A stretch of DNA of 64,000 bases from Dermanyssus gallinae (GCA_003439945.1 QVRM01002287.1:1-64000), one strand, 5' to 3'; shown: positions 12,574 to 23,192, counted from the first letter of the stretch. Notes: generated by a model not told the origin, from the sequence alone. A program made the numbers and translations.

Positions 12574-15330
12574 ATGCCGAAGATACTCCCTCAGACTTCT
12601 GCAACCACAGTAGCCGTGATACCAGGCCCAAGTTACGCCTCAGTTGCCAGAGGTATCTGCTTAGCAGCCGACGACTAAACGCCGCAGACGTTCATTTTCC
12701 TGAAGCCTGCAGTTACTCCGCGCAAAGGCGCTATGTGGACTAAATTATACCCGTCGACGCGCTGGACGCTACCAAATATTTGCTTTCAAGTCGGGCCTCA
12801 AGTCAACTTACACAGCTAGAGATACTCATGGAAATTTAGGCCGTACATGCATTGAAGGCTCTTTGCCCAGATTTGGAAGAAACTATCAAGATGGTGACAG
12901 AGGTTCTACATTCCCTGTTAGCTCTGCTACCACTGACACTCAGAACCAGCTCTCAATGTCAGATAATGATTTCTCATCCCAAGATCCCACAGTTTCCTCG
13001 ACTTCCTCTTTATCTAGCTATGAATCCGAGTGCCCAATATGATACGTGTAATACACAAAACAGCAAAAATGATTGCGCGGAAATGCTTCGAAAGTCTTGT
13101 AGTGACTAAGAATTATCATTTAGCATGGTTGTCTCTGCTATCGCTTGCTCCTGTTATACTTCGCTTTCCAAATGTCAATAATGGCACGGCATCTTTGGGG
13201 TGCATTATACACTAAAACCGCGGGGACTACGAGAAGAGTCCCAGACTCGGATTGGCTGGTCGAGTCCATCATCAGATACGCAATAAAGTTGTTACTGCTG
13301 TGAAACACTTTAAAAAGAGAGTGATTGCAAAGTTAACCGATGGTGATGTGTCGGGCGCTCCAAGGCTCATAAGCACGTGGAGACCAGACGGAGGCTCTAA
13401 GCGACAAACACCTCTGCCAACCAACGAACTTCAGATGGGCTGAACCCTTGCTGAAGTGTTCCCTGCGGAAAGCTTTCACCTGTCAAGAGACAATATGTGC
13501 CGCGCAGTGGAAAGCCTTTCCACAAGCTCCGCTGAGGGGTTTGACGTTGTCAAATCAAGGTTTCTTCAAGATTTGCACTTTCCAAGCTCTTCAAAATTTT
13601 ACAAAGGGGGAAGCCGCCAACTGATCTCTTGCCAATCATATTTGTAGCGAGGTTATTCGGTTTGAAAAAGAAGGGTGGCACAACCCGCCCTATCGCATGC
13701 TCATCTACACTCTATGTAGGATAGCAGCAAAGATTGCCTACTGGAGGAATACATTGCGAATTGGCGAAGCAATAGGTGAACACCAGCTCGGCGTTTCTAC
13801 TAGAAGTGGCGATCTATGCTGCGCGATCCTATCTGCAAACAAGGTCAGAATACATGGCCATAGTCAAACTAGACTTTTTAAATGCTTTCAACAGCTTTCA
13901 ACGTGACCACCTTCTAAAAACCTTTTGTCTCGCATGTGCCTGACCTACAGGGCACACAGATATCTAACTCAGCTGCCGTTGATGAACCATGTCATACTTC
14001 CACAGTCGGGCATGCAGCAAGGCGACCCATTAGAGCCTCCACTGTTTTGTCATGTCATCAAGGATTTGATAGACTCTCTCGAATCCCCGACTACTGTATA
14101 GTACTTGGATGATGGCGTGTTAACTGAGTACCCTCTAACGGTAACTCGTGATTTTCAGAGGGTGCTGGATTTTGCAACGAAGAGCCCTCAAAGATGCGAA
14201 CTCGTTGCGAATCGTCTTCAAGTCGCTTGGGTCTCCTGGATGCATACAAAGGCTCGTTCCTTTTAAGATCCTGCTTTTCGAACACACGGGTATTAAATAT
14301 TTCGGGCTGACCCTTAGCCAAAATTTAACGTCCACGGGACTGCTTTTCGCATTGCTTTAAAGACGGGCTCCCATAAATACAAATGTGCAGAGGTAGGGCT
14401 CGAACCTGCGCACCTAGGTGTCTCCTCCGGTCGCGAGGCGCGGGCGAATGCACCGGGTTCGATATCACGGGTACACCACCTGCTCCGTGGGATTAACTTA
14501 ACGGAAGATATAGATTTTAAGCTTATTTTTAGATAGAGCAGTTGCCCCTTTATAGTGCTGGTGCATGGCTCGATGCTCTACCAAGTGGTCCCGTTGAAAC
14601 CCTCTTGGAGGACTTTGTCGTCGGAATCTGCGTTGATTTTCGTCTTGGGATACCACTATTCGACAAACATGAAGGCAGCTGTGGTGAGAAGGTATCTATC
14701 AAAAGTACAAGAAACACATTTATTGAGGCGAGCGTTCCGTGCGACGTCGCTCTCTGCGCGAACGTCGCCGGTGACGTCACAGTACCACCGCTGGCTCACT
14801 ATTGCTTATCCTGTATCCGCAGCTTAGGCCGTAGAACGAGACACGCTGCTCTGAATACCTGAAGTACCCTGGTCCGTGCTCTAAGATCTTCTGGCTACTC
14901 TTGTGTTTTTGAATGTGCAGGTCTATACGAAGACGATTCCCGTCAACCTAACGGAATTACCTTAAAAGCTTTTGAGGGTGGGAGGACACTCGTCTGGGAC
15001 GCTACCGTGATTGACTCTTTAGCACCTTCAATGTTCAGTACGGCACTGTCCAGACAGTTATGCTATTTCGGAGGCAGAGAGAAATAAGTGTCGAAGTATG
15101 CATTTATCGGAGACTCTATGGGCCTTCGACTTTCTGCCTTCGAAACCTTGGTGGTCCAGGTTAAATTACTGAGGGAGGCTAAGGTATGCAAGTATTGTAT
15201 TTTCAATTAGTCACGGGGGACCCTCGCGCTGGTGAATTTTTCGGCAAAGGCTGATATACGACGCAGTAACGCCACAACAATGCTTAGCACCTTGTCCGGG
15301 TGGCTCAGACCATGTCGAAACGTAAAAATT
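12574..15330 (+). pseudogene. Decayed LINE with C-terminal restriction-like endonuclease
   Basis: This is an old non-LTR retrotransposon protein broken by many stops and frameshifts. Recognisable pieces in order: a linker with TDGDVSGAPRLIS (about 13,335-13,375); a frame with KIAYW and LGVSTRSG (about 13,725-13,815); reverse transcriptase motif A, KLDFLNAFNS, with its Asp at 13872; motif B, SGMQQGDPLEP (from 14006); motif C, YLDDG (14102-14116). After a nested SINE come AWLDALPSG (from about 14566), a cysteine-rich CLSC...RHAALN stretch (14803-14860), GGRTLVWDATV (to about 15,010) and GDPRAG (from 15219). QPNG followed by VWD matches the RPDG...WD pattern of restriction-like endonucleases, but the Asp is now Asn. 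This points to the early-branching LINE group (R2, NeSL or Utopia relatives). From memory, similar proteins are common in ticks. The part before 13,300 is uncertain. Confidence 0.82.
14293..14465 (-). mobile_element. tRNA-derived SINE, copy A (nested in LINE)
   Basis: Read on the - strand, the element starts with a tRNA-like head (CCGGTG start, B box at GGTTCGAGCCC), passes through a middle with TTTGTATTTATGGGAG, and ends in a GGCTAAGGGTCAGCCCGAAA segment. It matches copies B and C over nearly its whole length. The 8-base word CACGGGTA lies on both sides (14285-14292 and 14466-14473), consistent with a short target duplication. LINE coding sequence continues on the right, so this SINE inserted after the LINE. 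Confidence 0.85.
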
Positions 15331-15389
15331 ACATCTGTTCAATGGCATATCTTGAGCTTTAGTATCAGCGTAACACCCCAAGGAAGCCT

Positions 15390-16000
15390 ATGCATGGCAG
15401 GCAATGTTAAGTGGTGGTTCAGCAGCGTACCCCATCTTGATTTTCATATATTTTTTTTCCATTAAGACATAGATTGATAGCAACCAGAGATTGATACTAG
15501 CCATGGCGCTTGTTGCATTCTCTATTAGCTCATTTTTGGTATCATTCTCAATCAGGATGCATGTATAATGCGCAAATCGAACAATTTTCACATCACTGCA
15601 AAATAAGGGTAGATCCTAAATGTGTATCTTAAACAGTGCTGGTCCCAGAACGGAAGGTACTCCGTGACTAGCAATAGCAATTCACTTAATTTATTTATTA
15701 ATCTTATTTGATCTACACAATCCAATGCTTCCTGTAAATCATCTTTGGTTAATCTGACTCAAATATCGTGGGAAAAGTTTCAGTTTGTAGACATCATTTA
15801 AGATATTCCACCCGTCGTGTTATCAGAGCATCTGCATCTTCTTTTACCAGTTTTGTAGAAATCTTATCAGCTTCCTCTTGCTGAGTTTTTTAGAAGTTAA
15901 ATAGCTTGCAGTACTTTAATTGAGGATGGTGTTTCGATGATTGTTTTGTTGGTTGGCCCTCTGAGACCAGTTAGAAATGTTTTACTAACTATCAGTTAGC
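15390..16000 (-). pseudogene. Decayed LINE reverse transcriptase fragment (CR1/Jockey-like)
   Basis: On the - strand the reading shows weak but ordered reverse transcriptase motifs. DLQEALDCVD at about 15,715-15,745 fits motif A. HGVP...LGPALFKIHI at about 15,620-15,660 fits motif B, with the QGS part lost. VRFAHYTCIL at about 15,550-15,590 stands where FADDT is expected, so both catalytic Asp residues are gone. It is followed by INLWLLS, a conserved segment downstream of motif C. Stops and shifts separate the pieces. This is an old inactive insertion from a different family than the LINE to its left. The outer limits are estimates. Confidence 0.7.
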
Positions 16001-16435
16001 TGTGTTTACTATGGACCATACGAATTCCGCAAGCTTAGTTCTAATCTTAATTTATCTTTCAGCGGTCCTTCACGTATATATTGTAGATGTCTAATAGAAA
16101 ACGGTTTAGCATTCGAACACTTGAGCTCGGTTAAAGCTCGTTTCGTATCTTTCTTCGAAGCTAAGCATTTAGCAGTTCGGTATTCGTCACGTAAATTTCT
16201 ATTTATTGGTAAGTTTATTTAAATTATATTAAAATGTATGCTCATTTGCATATTCTATACTCTGCACAATGGAGACATTCATCTTTTCCGTAGTGTGTTT
16301 GCTTTCTCGTACAGCTGTTTGTTTGGAGCACAATAGTATATTGTGACGAAGTTAATCCAACCACGCATTACACTGTATACGTATCATGGCGCAATTCAAA
16401 TAAGTCCTAACCGACCACGTCCAACGTCCCCTCCA

Positions 16436-16451
16436 ACGGGATTCAAATCTA
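16436..16451. repeat. Target site duplication of SINE copy B, left
   Basis: The 16-base word ACGGGATTCAAATCTA is found here and again at 16628-16643, without mismatch, directly flanking the SINE. Confidence 0.93.
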
Positions 16452-16627
16452 AAGTAAAGTTTTCAGGCTGACCCTCAGCCAAAATTTAACGTCCACGGAA
16501 CTGTTTTTCACATTGCTTCATAGACGGACCCCCATAAATACAAATGTGCAACGATGGGGCTCAAACCCGCACACTTATGCGTCTCCTTCGGCTGCGAGGC
16601 GCTTAATCCACCACGCCACCGGGCTCG
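16452..16627 (-). mobile_element. tRNA-derived SINE, copy B (complete)
   Basis: This is a 176-bp non-autonomous retrotransposon transcribed by RNA polymerase III and moved by LINE machinery. On the - strand the tRNA-like head has an A box TGGCGTGGTGG (complement of 16609-16619) and a B box GGTTTGAGCCC (complement of 16557-16567). About 41 bases lie between them, slightly more than in an average tRNA. The tRNA-unrelated body holds TTTGTATTTATGGGGG and ends with the small inverted repeat GGCTGAGGGTCAGCC followed by TGAAAACTTTACTT. A perfect 16-bp target duplication flanks it, so both ends are exact. It is the best reference copy for this family in the window. Confidence 0.93.
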
Positions 16628-16643
16628 ACGGGATTCAAATCTA
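16628..16643. repeat. Target site duplication of SINE copy B, right
   Basis: Perfect repeat of 16436-16451. Confidence 0.93.
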
Positions 16644-17227
16644 GCCTAGCCGACAACGTCCAACGACTGCAGCGTCCACGCCAAAATCTCAGCGTACCCA
16701 ACGTTCACCGACCGATACATGTCTCAACCAGCTAGCAGAGAACAGCCCTTTGCGCCGAGACTCCAACGTCTTCCGCCGTCCAAACGATCGTCGGCCGACA
16801 CCGGGAAAGGGTCGACCTACGATCGGCAATCCAAGTCAAACCGGCACTTAACCTGTATTCCTATACGAAACAAACACAAACCGCTGTAAATTTCAACCTA
16901 TTTCTACCACCCTTTGGGGTGTCAGCACGCCGCGGTGCCTCATGAAGCAATAAATAGACCGAGCAGTGTGGCTTGAAAAACATCCGTTGCTCGGCTGTGC
17001 TTTGCATTAGAGTTTATGCTGCGTGTCGTCATTCGTCGTTCCTAAGTCACTCGCGGTCCAGTACCCGTCCGGCTGAGTCTATACCCCCAGCTGGCTTAGC
17101 GTATCACGTTACATTTTAACGTTTTAAACTGATTCAGTTAAATGTATCGCGGCATGTTTTGTAACAGATTTTTTATAGTAAGAAGACCAGTTATTTGTAT
17201 TTGAAATTTCATTAACTTGTTTAAAGC

Positions 17228-17230
<3 letters not shown>
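16644..17230. other. No gene seen
   Basis: Unique sequence between two SINE insertions. It has moderate GC content and several short words based on CCAACGTC, but no long open frame and no motif I can name. Confidence 0.5.

Positions 17231-17264
<34 letters not shown>
17231..17264. repeat. (TA)n microsatellite
   Basis: Pure TA run directly upstream of a tRNA-like SINE head. Confidence 0.96.
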
Positions 17265-17266
<2 letters not shown>

Positions 17267-17430
17267 GAGCAAGATGGCTTAGTGGCAAAGCCTTTGCCTT
17301 GCATTCGGGAGGACTGGGTTCGAAACCCAGGCCGGCCACTCTTAAATTGATTTGCATGGTCTCCAATTTAGACAAGGTAAATGCCGGGGTGGATTACATA
17401 TTAGCCATGACACGAAAAAACCGTACATTA
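17265..17430 (+). mobile_element. Second SINE type, tRNA-Ala-like head
   Basis: The first 75 bases resemble a tRNA. There is an A box TGGCTTAGTGG, a possible anticodon loop with TGC (CTTGCAT), and a perfect T arm CTGGG-TTCGAAA-CCCAG whose loop contains the B box. The acceptor stem does not pair, so it is not a working tRNA gene. About 90 bases of unrelated sequence follow, up to the next TA run. The layout is that of a tRNA-derived SINE with a head close to tRNA-Ala(UGC). A tRNA pseudogene is the alternative. TA runs on both sides hide any target duplication. Confidence 0.65.
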
Positions 17431-17547
17431 TATATATATATATATAATTTCATTTTTATATTATCAACTTTGGATCGGATTTTCTGGAGATGGAGGGTGC
17501 CAGTACAGCATGATCGGGGTAATTCACCTTTGAAAAGCTTTAAAGTT

Positions 17548-17585
<38 letters not shown>

Positions 17586-17681
17586 TTTTTAGATTATCAA
17601 TTTTGGACCGGATATTCTGGAGATGGAGATTGCCAGTACAGCGTGATCGGGGTACTTCACCTCTGAAAAGCTATGAAGTTT
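17430..17681. repeat. Tandem duplication, two units of about 133 bp, each with a TA run
   Basis: Unit 1 (about 17430-17549) and unit 2 (17550-17681) each begin with a (TA)n run and continue with the same 90 or so bases. Comparison from TTATCAA (17461 and 17594) to AGTTTA shows about ten differences in 89 bases. The offset of 133 bases and the shared TA start suggest duplication by slippage or unequal exchange within a TA tract. Confidence 0.85.
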
Positions 17682-17699
17682 ACGGTCAATAGCTGGGCC

Positions 17700-19660
17700 T
17701 GATTCTATTCTTGTAATATCTTTAAAACATATAAACAGGTTGTCCCAGGAATACTTCGAGAGCGATGTAATAAATTGGAGAACTCGTTAAAGCAAAAATG
17801 TTTTCCATCGGAGCTCGGTCTTTGAGAAGTCTTATGGGATCAGAGTGAGAGTGATATTACTAAAATCCCTGACACTGGTGTTGTTACCCAACATATGAAA
17901 TGAAATGAATGTATTGTTTGTTAACCAATATTTGGTTTCTGCACATATGTGCTACAACTCTTCTAAATAGCTTTCATCAGCGATATTGCTTTTTTACACT
18001 GTTGGAGGTGATACAGATCACATGATGATCCGCATAGGTTGCATTCACACTCGGTTGATATCTCATGCCACCCATTTCGTATACATTTCGTTGCCCAACA
18101 TATAACGCCGAGCAGAAGATGCGGTATGGTCGTTTAGAAGACACTTTGCAAACATGACCTTAGTACACATCGCAGCGCTCAAAACGAATGCACTCAAGTT
18201 CACATTTCATGTTGGTACCAAAAACATGGCAATGCAAGCCGTGATTGCGGAGTGGTACGAAGTTTTTTCGGCGGGTATGTCGAGATTGAATGTATGCATA
18301 AATACCAAAAGTGATTTATCTAATGAAGTAGGTCATTTATGCATGCACTCAATCCCGACATGTTTCCTGGAAAACTTTAGCCACTCTGTAACCGCAGATT
18401 GGATCGTATGGTACCAAAATTATGGTCCATATATATATATATATCGCTCCGAACTACAGCATTTTTGGGAAGCGGCCGACAGAACCCAACTGAGTCCCAA
18501 CTAGCCGGTCGTCGGCAAGAGCCGAGAGGAATCTCCTGTCTTGAGACTGATTTAAAGATGCTTGGCTCAAGTTCATTCCACAGCAACCTGTCGCTCGGGG
18601 CAGCTGGTTGGCGGGTTCAGCTAGAGCGTCATTGTACAGCAAATCTCGTCTCCCACCGTCCATCCGACCGTCTGCCTCTCAAGGCTTTTGGATGGAGCAT
18701 TGAGCACCAGCGACGATGGGTTGGTTCCTCATGAATGGCCGAAAACTTCGTTCCCAAATTCCACAGATACTACTTGTGTATTATGCGTTTATGAGCGTGG
18801 CCGAGTTGGTGTGTGTGTATGTTTGCGTGTGCAAGTGTATGAGTGTCTAAGGATGAATATGTGTGAGGTGTTTAGCCTGTTTTGAGCCTGTTGCTGCGTT
18901 CTGCGATTTGATCGAACTCTCTCCACCGGCTAGAAGGCCGCTCACACAATATCTTCCCAGCTTTGCAGCAGGTTGACCTGTGCTGTTGTTGTGCGATGCA
19001 AATGCACGGCTGTGAGTGAGTTTGTGATCGCGCATATGTCGCTCAGCATCCGTGACCATATGTCCTGTCGATCTAGATGCCCTTGCTTCCCTCCATTCCG
19101 CTCTTCTTCCTCCAACCGTCCTCCCGTCTATCTTTCTCTATCTCTCGCCGGCTGCTGACACTCCTGTCTCTTCCGGAGGGTTGGGCTCGACTTTGAGGGC
19201 AAATTGTCGTTGCAATACAGCCCCGCAATACGACCATAGCAATGGAAGCAGCGACGGGAGAACCAGCAGCAGCGGCAGCAGCAACCGGTAGAAGTTGATA
19301 GGCTGAAGAACATGGCTCGCCTATCCACAGATCGGGGGCGAGATGGTACGGACAACAGCAGTAGTAGCACAAGCGACAGGTACCACAGCCATAACAACAA
19401 CAGCAACAGCAATGACAACAACAACAATAGCAACAAAAATAGTATTCACAGCAGCAGCAACAACAATGTCGACGACTACTTCTACTACTCCAGTGTGTTT
19501 GGCTACGCCTGCCTGCAAGACCGACGAAGAAGAAGTGCGGCGGCAGCAGCATCTGAACGAAGTTGACCTTCTTCCCCTGCCTTAGTGGTGATGCGTCGTG
19601 CCTGCCATAAGGTGCTGCTGTTGTTTCGAGGTGGCTGCTAGCGCTACCGCATACTGTTGT
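17700..19660. other. No supported gene; unique DNA
   Basis: Several overlapping open frames exist (for example 18154-18504 on +), but none shows a family motif. A short TA tract lies at 18429-18444. From 19260 the sequence turns into CAG/CAA/AAC repeats that continue to 19460. The ORFs there are mostly Asn, Ser and Thr, or Leu and Cys on the other strand, and are artefacts. Confidence 0.45.
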
Positions 19661-19662
19661 TG

Positions 19663-19860
19663 TTGATGATACGGATGATGATGATGATGATGTCAATGTT
19701 GATTATGATGATGATGATGTCAATGATGATGATGATGTCAATGTTGATATGATGATGATGTCAATGTTGATATTGATGATGTCAATGTTATGATGATGAT
19801 GATGTCAATGTTGATATTGATGATGTCAATGTTGATTATGATGATGATGATGAGGTCGTC
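19663..19860. repeat. Minisatellite built from GATGATGTCAATGTT-like units
   Basis: About eight copies of GTCAATG occur, separated by runs of GATGAT and by GTTGATAT or GTTGATTATG. This is a higher-order array, not a simple triplet repeat: the spacing changes by whole triplets. Both strands are open through it (Met/Ile repeats on +, Ile/Asp on -), which is a consequence of the triplet period and not evidence of coding. Confidence 0.9.
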
Positions 19861-20207
19861 AATGACGACGACGACGACAACAACAACCACTACTGTCGCG
19901 ATAATAATTGGCTCTGATGATTCCTGTGGCGGCTGCCATGCGCAGCGCGAGGCAGCAAGTTGTCTCCTCTTTTTTGCTGTGCTCTTCTCCACGTCTCCCT
20001 CGCAAGCCTTCCGCCGCAAGCATTTCCTTTCGGAGATTATTTCTCTGCGCCCTGGCGCCTTCTCTCTATATCTCCCTCTCTTTTTTTCGTATCTCACACA
20101 CTCTCTCTCTCTCCTCTCTGCTGCCTCTCCCCAATTTCAGCTCTCACCAGTATGACGATAGCTACAACGGCCAATGACCAACGATAGAAACGTTCACAAC
20201 CATCCCG

Positions 20208-20229
20208 CTAGATGGCGCCACCGGCTTGC
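20208..20229 (+). promoter_or_regulatory. Possible CTCF-type insulator site
   Basis: TAGATGGCGCCACC contains AGATGGCGCC, close to the core bound by CTCF in Drosophila as I remember it. It lies about 0.9 kb upstream of the proposed first exon, in GC-rich DNA. A single motif match is weak evidence. Confidence 0.25.
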
Positions 20230-20574
20230 CGGGCTATAGCGGGTAGTCGTTTCGCCGTTGCCGGCCCTGTTTGGCGGCGGCGGCCGGAATGATTGTCTGG
20301 ATTGGCTTACTGTGGCTCGCCGGCTGACTAGCTGGATGTTGTTGCTGCTGCTGCTGCGGCCGCTGCTGTTCAGGTGTTCTCCTCACTCACACACCCCGCC
20401 GAAGCAGAGACGAGCCAAAAGTCGTTGTTGTCAGCAGTTGAAGTTAGGTGGTGGATGCGCGCGCGCGACCGACCGACCGATCGAGCCAGCACGCCTGTGA
20501 CGACGATCATATGCTGTCGTGTGGGCACGGACGGGCCGTGCAGTGAGGAACGAAGGAGTTGGCGCCTCTGCTGG

Positions 20575-20775
20575 CCGCTTCGAACGAACGAACGAACGAA
20601 GTCGTCTTCTTCATCATCATCATCGCCCGCTGACGCACTTCGTCGCTTGGCTGTGCTGCTGCTGCTGCCGTTATTGATGATAACGATATGATTGAGGTTT
20701 GGGTGTTTGTGGTGGCTGGTCGTTGCTTTCTGCTTGCTCTGAAGTAGAACCGCGCAGACAGACAGACAGAGAGCC
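20575..20775. repeat. (CGAA)n, (CAT)n and (CAGA)n short repeats
   Basis: A CGAA run at about 20578-20599, CATCAT near 20611 and CAGACAGA at 20757-20772 lie in GC-rich sequence upstream of the proposed first exon. Confidence 0.8.
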
Positions 20776-21129
20776 AGAGGGTAACGACTGCTCGATCTTT
20801 CCATCTCATCATCATTCCACCTCGATCCATCTCAGCACCTCAAAGGTTAACCTCGTCGAGAGACGTCGGAAAAAAAACGCAAGAAAAAAAGGTGATTTAG
20901 AAAACAAGTTGATCTAAGATAAATTTATTGTAATTGTGGCTGCTGTTGTTTTTGTTGTTGTTGTAGTTATTGTTTCTGTAGCTGCAGTACAGAAGTAAGT
21001 ACGTCGTCGGAACCTCACGCTGCCTCCTTGCCTTGTCGTTTCCACGTCTGTACAGTGTGCCTCCATGTGCGGATGAGTGGGCAGGTGTTGTTGGATGTAT
21101 ACGTGTGTATGTTGTTCTGTTGCGTGTCT

Positions 21130-21160
21130 AGTCGCCAATCAAACACTCTGGTCAGTTTTA
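21130..21160 (+). promoter_or_regulatory. Possible core promoter (initiator TCAGTT)
   Basis: A TCAGTT at 21152-21157 fits the arthropod initiator, which would place the start of transcription at A21154. A CCAAT box lies about 20 bases upstream. No TATA box is seen at the usual distance. This call depends on the splice donor at 21562 being real. Confidence 0.25.
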
Positions 21161-21561
21161 GTCAGCGAGTACGGCCGCTGATTAATGATTAGTTAGTTAT
21201 TCATGACTACTACTAGTGTCGCCGCTAGTGTGGTTCGTGAGGAAGTAACAACAACAACAATAATCTGCTACTGAAGACATCAACCCACCTCTTGTGCGGT
21301 GACACCGGGCGGAGACGGGATCATTGTGACCGTGATCACGCCACGTGCCTTTGCTTCTTCCTTCCTCGTGAAGTGCTTTCTCGAGGATTTATTTCAAGTG
21401 TAGAACGGAGAGTGTACTGTGTACGTCAAGTGAAGTAGTCTGCGTGGATACTCTGACGAGACGTCGTAACGTGCCGTTTTACGTAACGCGTCCCTGCGTC
21501 ATACAACTCTACAGTCAACCGAGTTGTACCAAGAGTGATCGACGACTTCGCGAGACACAAG
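21154..21561 (+). other. Candidate non-coding first exon (5' UTR)
   Basis: The 3' end is marked by a strong splice donor, CACAAG|GTAAGG, with the intron starting at 21562. The 400 bases upstream are free of microsatellites except a short CAA run near 21246, unlike the DNA on both sides, and contain no long open frame starting with ATG. Joined to the exon at 40054, the reading frame of that exon's ATG stays open back to a TGA at 21369 but gains no earlier ATG. The start of translation would therefore remain at 40056. The 5' limit is a guess from the initiator. An exon of another gene or a chance donor are the alternatives. Confidence 0.4.
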
Positions 21562-22515
21562 GTAAGGAAGGCTCTGTCATCTCACAGCATGACAAATGTA
21601 TTCAAAGTTAACCTTTACGTAATACGTAGAAAAAGAGAGAGAGAGAGGCTTACTGGCCTGCATCAGTCAATCATATCATACTGTCATCATGCATGACGCG
21701 TACTCAAGGTACCGTTGACTTCATCAACGGCTCGTTACAGCATCGGGAATTTAGGCGAGCATGCACCGATGCACCAACACAACGCTGTGTCATCATACAT
21801 CCCACCTAAAATGGCCGTAAAGTAACCGAAGGGCCACAGGAGAAGAACAACTGAGAAAAACACCAGGGTAGAGCAGTTCCAGGTAGAGTTCAGCCAACGG
21901 GATACGGCGGTCAAGCGCCGATGCCCAGATAATAAAACCATCGCCCATGTCTCTGGTCGCATCAAGGGTAGTGCTGCTAGAGCGCGGGTGCCCGGGCGCC
22001 CAAAGACTGCCGTAGGCCGAAGGAAGAAGAACTGTAAATGGAATCGGCCGAGTGCCATATAGAAGCAGATCGAGCAGAAAGATAGTGTGGTACATAGTGT
22101 CATCGATCAAATGGATAGACAACGGGAATTGCCATCAAACATGCAGATAGAAACATAGTAGAAAACAAATAAGTAAGCGCAGACGATAGTTGTAGATGGA
22201 CAGTCAGAGACGTTCACCCGTTCGGACTCGTCTTTTTGGCAGTTCCAGTGGGCGAGAAGAGATTCGCGATTCGAGCGATTGTTTCGTCCTGCCTGCGGTC
22301 GGTCAGATTGCGGCCGCCGGGAGTTTACGAATATGGAGTTACTTGACCTGGCTGGAAAAAACAGCTCGCAAAACTCTCACGGTCAACGCTCTGGCTTAGA
22401 AAAAAAATAAACCTATATATATATAATAGGAACAGAAGTTATTACTATTTTAATGTCATAGTTATGTAGGGACAGAATTTATTTTGTCGTCAAACTGTCT
22501 TCAGTTCTGTTTGGT

Positions 22516-22664
<149 letters not shown>

Positions 22665-23154
22665 GGAACAGCAAGCACGGCAATGAGGGAACGCGCACAG
22701 TCCACTTGTCATTGGGAGGGGGAGCACAGGATTACACATACGTGTATCGACTTCGGCTGGCAACAGCTGAAAAAAACAAGTGGGGCGGCGGCGGCGACGA
22801 CCAATTAGGACAAACAGCCGGGGGCAACAAATCATGCTTAGTTCATACTGGCGGGTGTCAACATTGATCATGCGACACAAACGTACACACACACGTACAA
22901 TACACGTACGGCGGCCGCAGCAGCAGCAGAACAGTAGCAAAGCCGGCGGGCGGGCGCTGTCAGTTGAAATGACCAAATCAACTGGCCAAAACGACTTGCA
23001 TACAGACAGACAAGTGTTTCATGCGCAACACCGCTGGTTGCTGCTGCTGCTGTCGGCCCTCTGCCGCCTGGCCTGCGTCCGCATGTGTTGCTAGACATGG
23101 ACTGTACAGTTGTGCGACAACGCACGGAGCGTAATCTCATCTGTCATATGTGTG

Positions 23155-23158
23155 TATG

Positions 23159-23190
<32 letters not shown>

Positions 23191-23192
23191 TA
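23155..23192. repeat. (TA)n(CA)n microsatellite
   Basis: A TA run that passes directly into CA units. Confidence 0.93.

Noticed and set aside
17265..17340. Functional tRNA-Ala gene
   Set aside because: The acceptor stem does not pair and an unrelated body follows; better read as a SINE head or pseudogene.
18154..18504. 116-codon + strand frame with normal composition
   Set aside because: It ends in a TA repeat, has no motif, and has open frames on the other strand.
19073..19696. 207-codon - strand frame
   Set aside because: The core is poly-Cys and Ser from GTT/CTG repeats; no domain.
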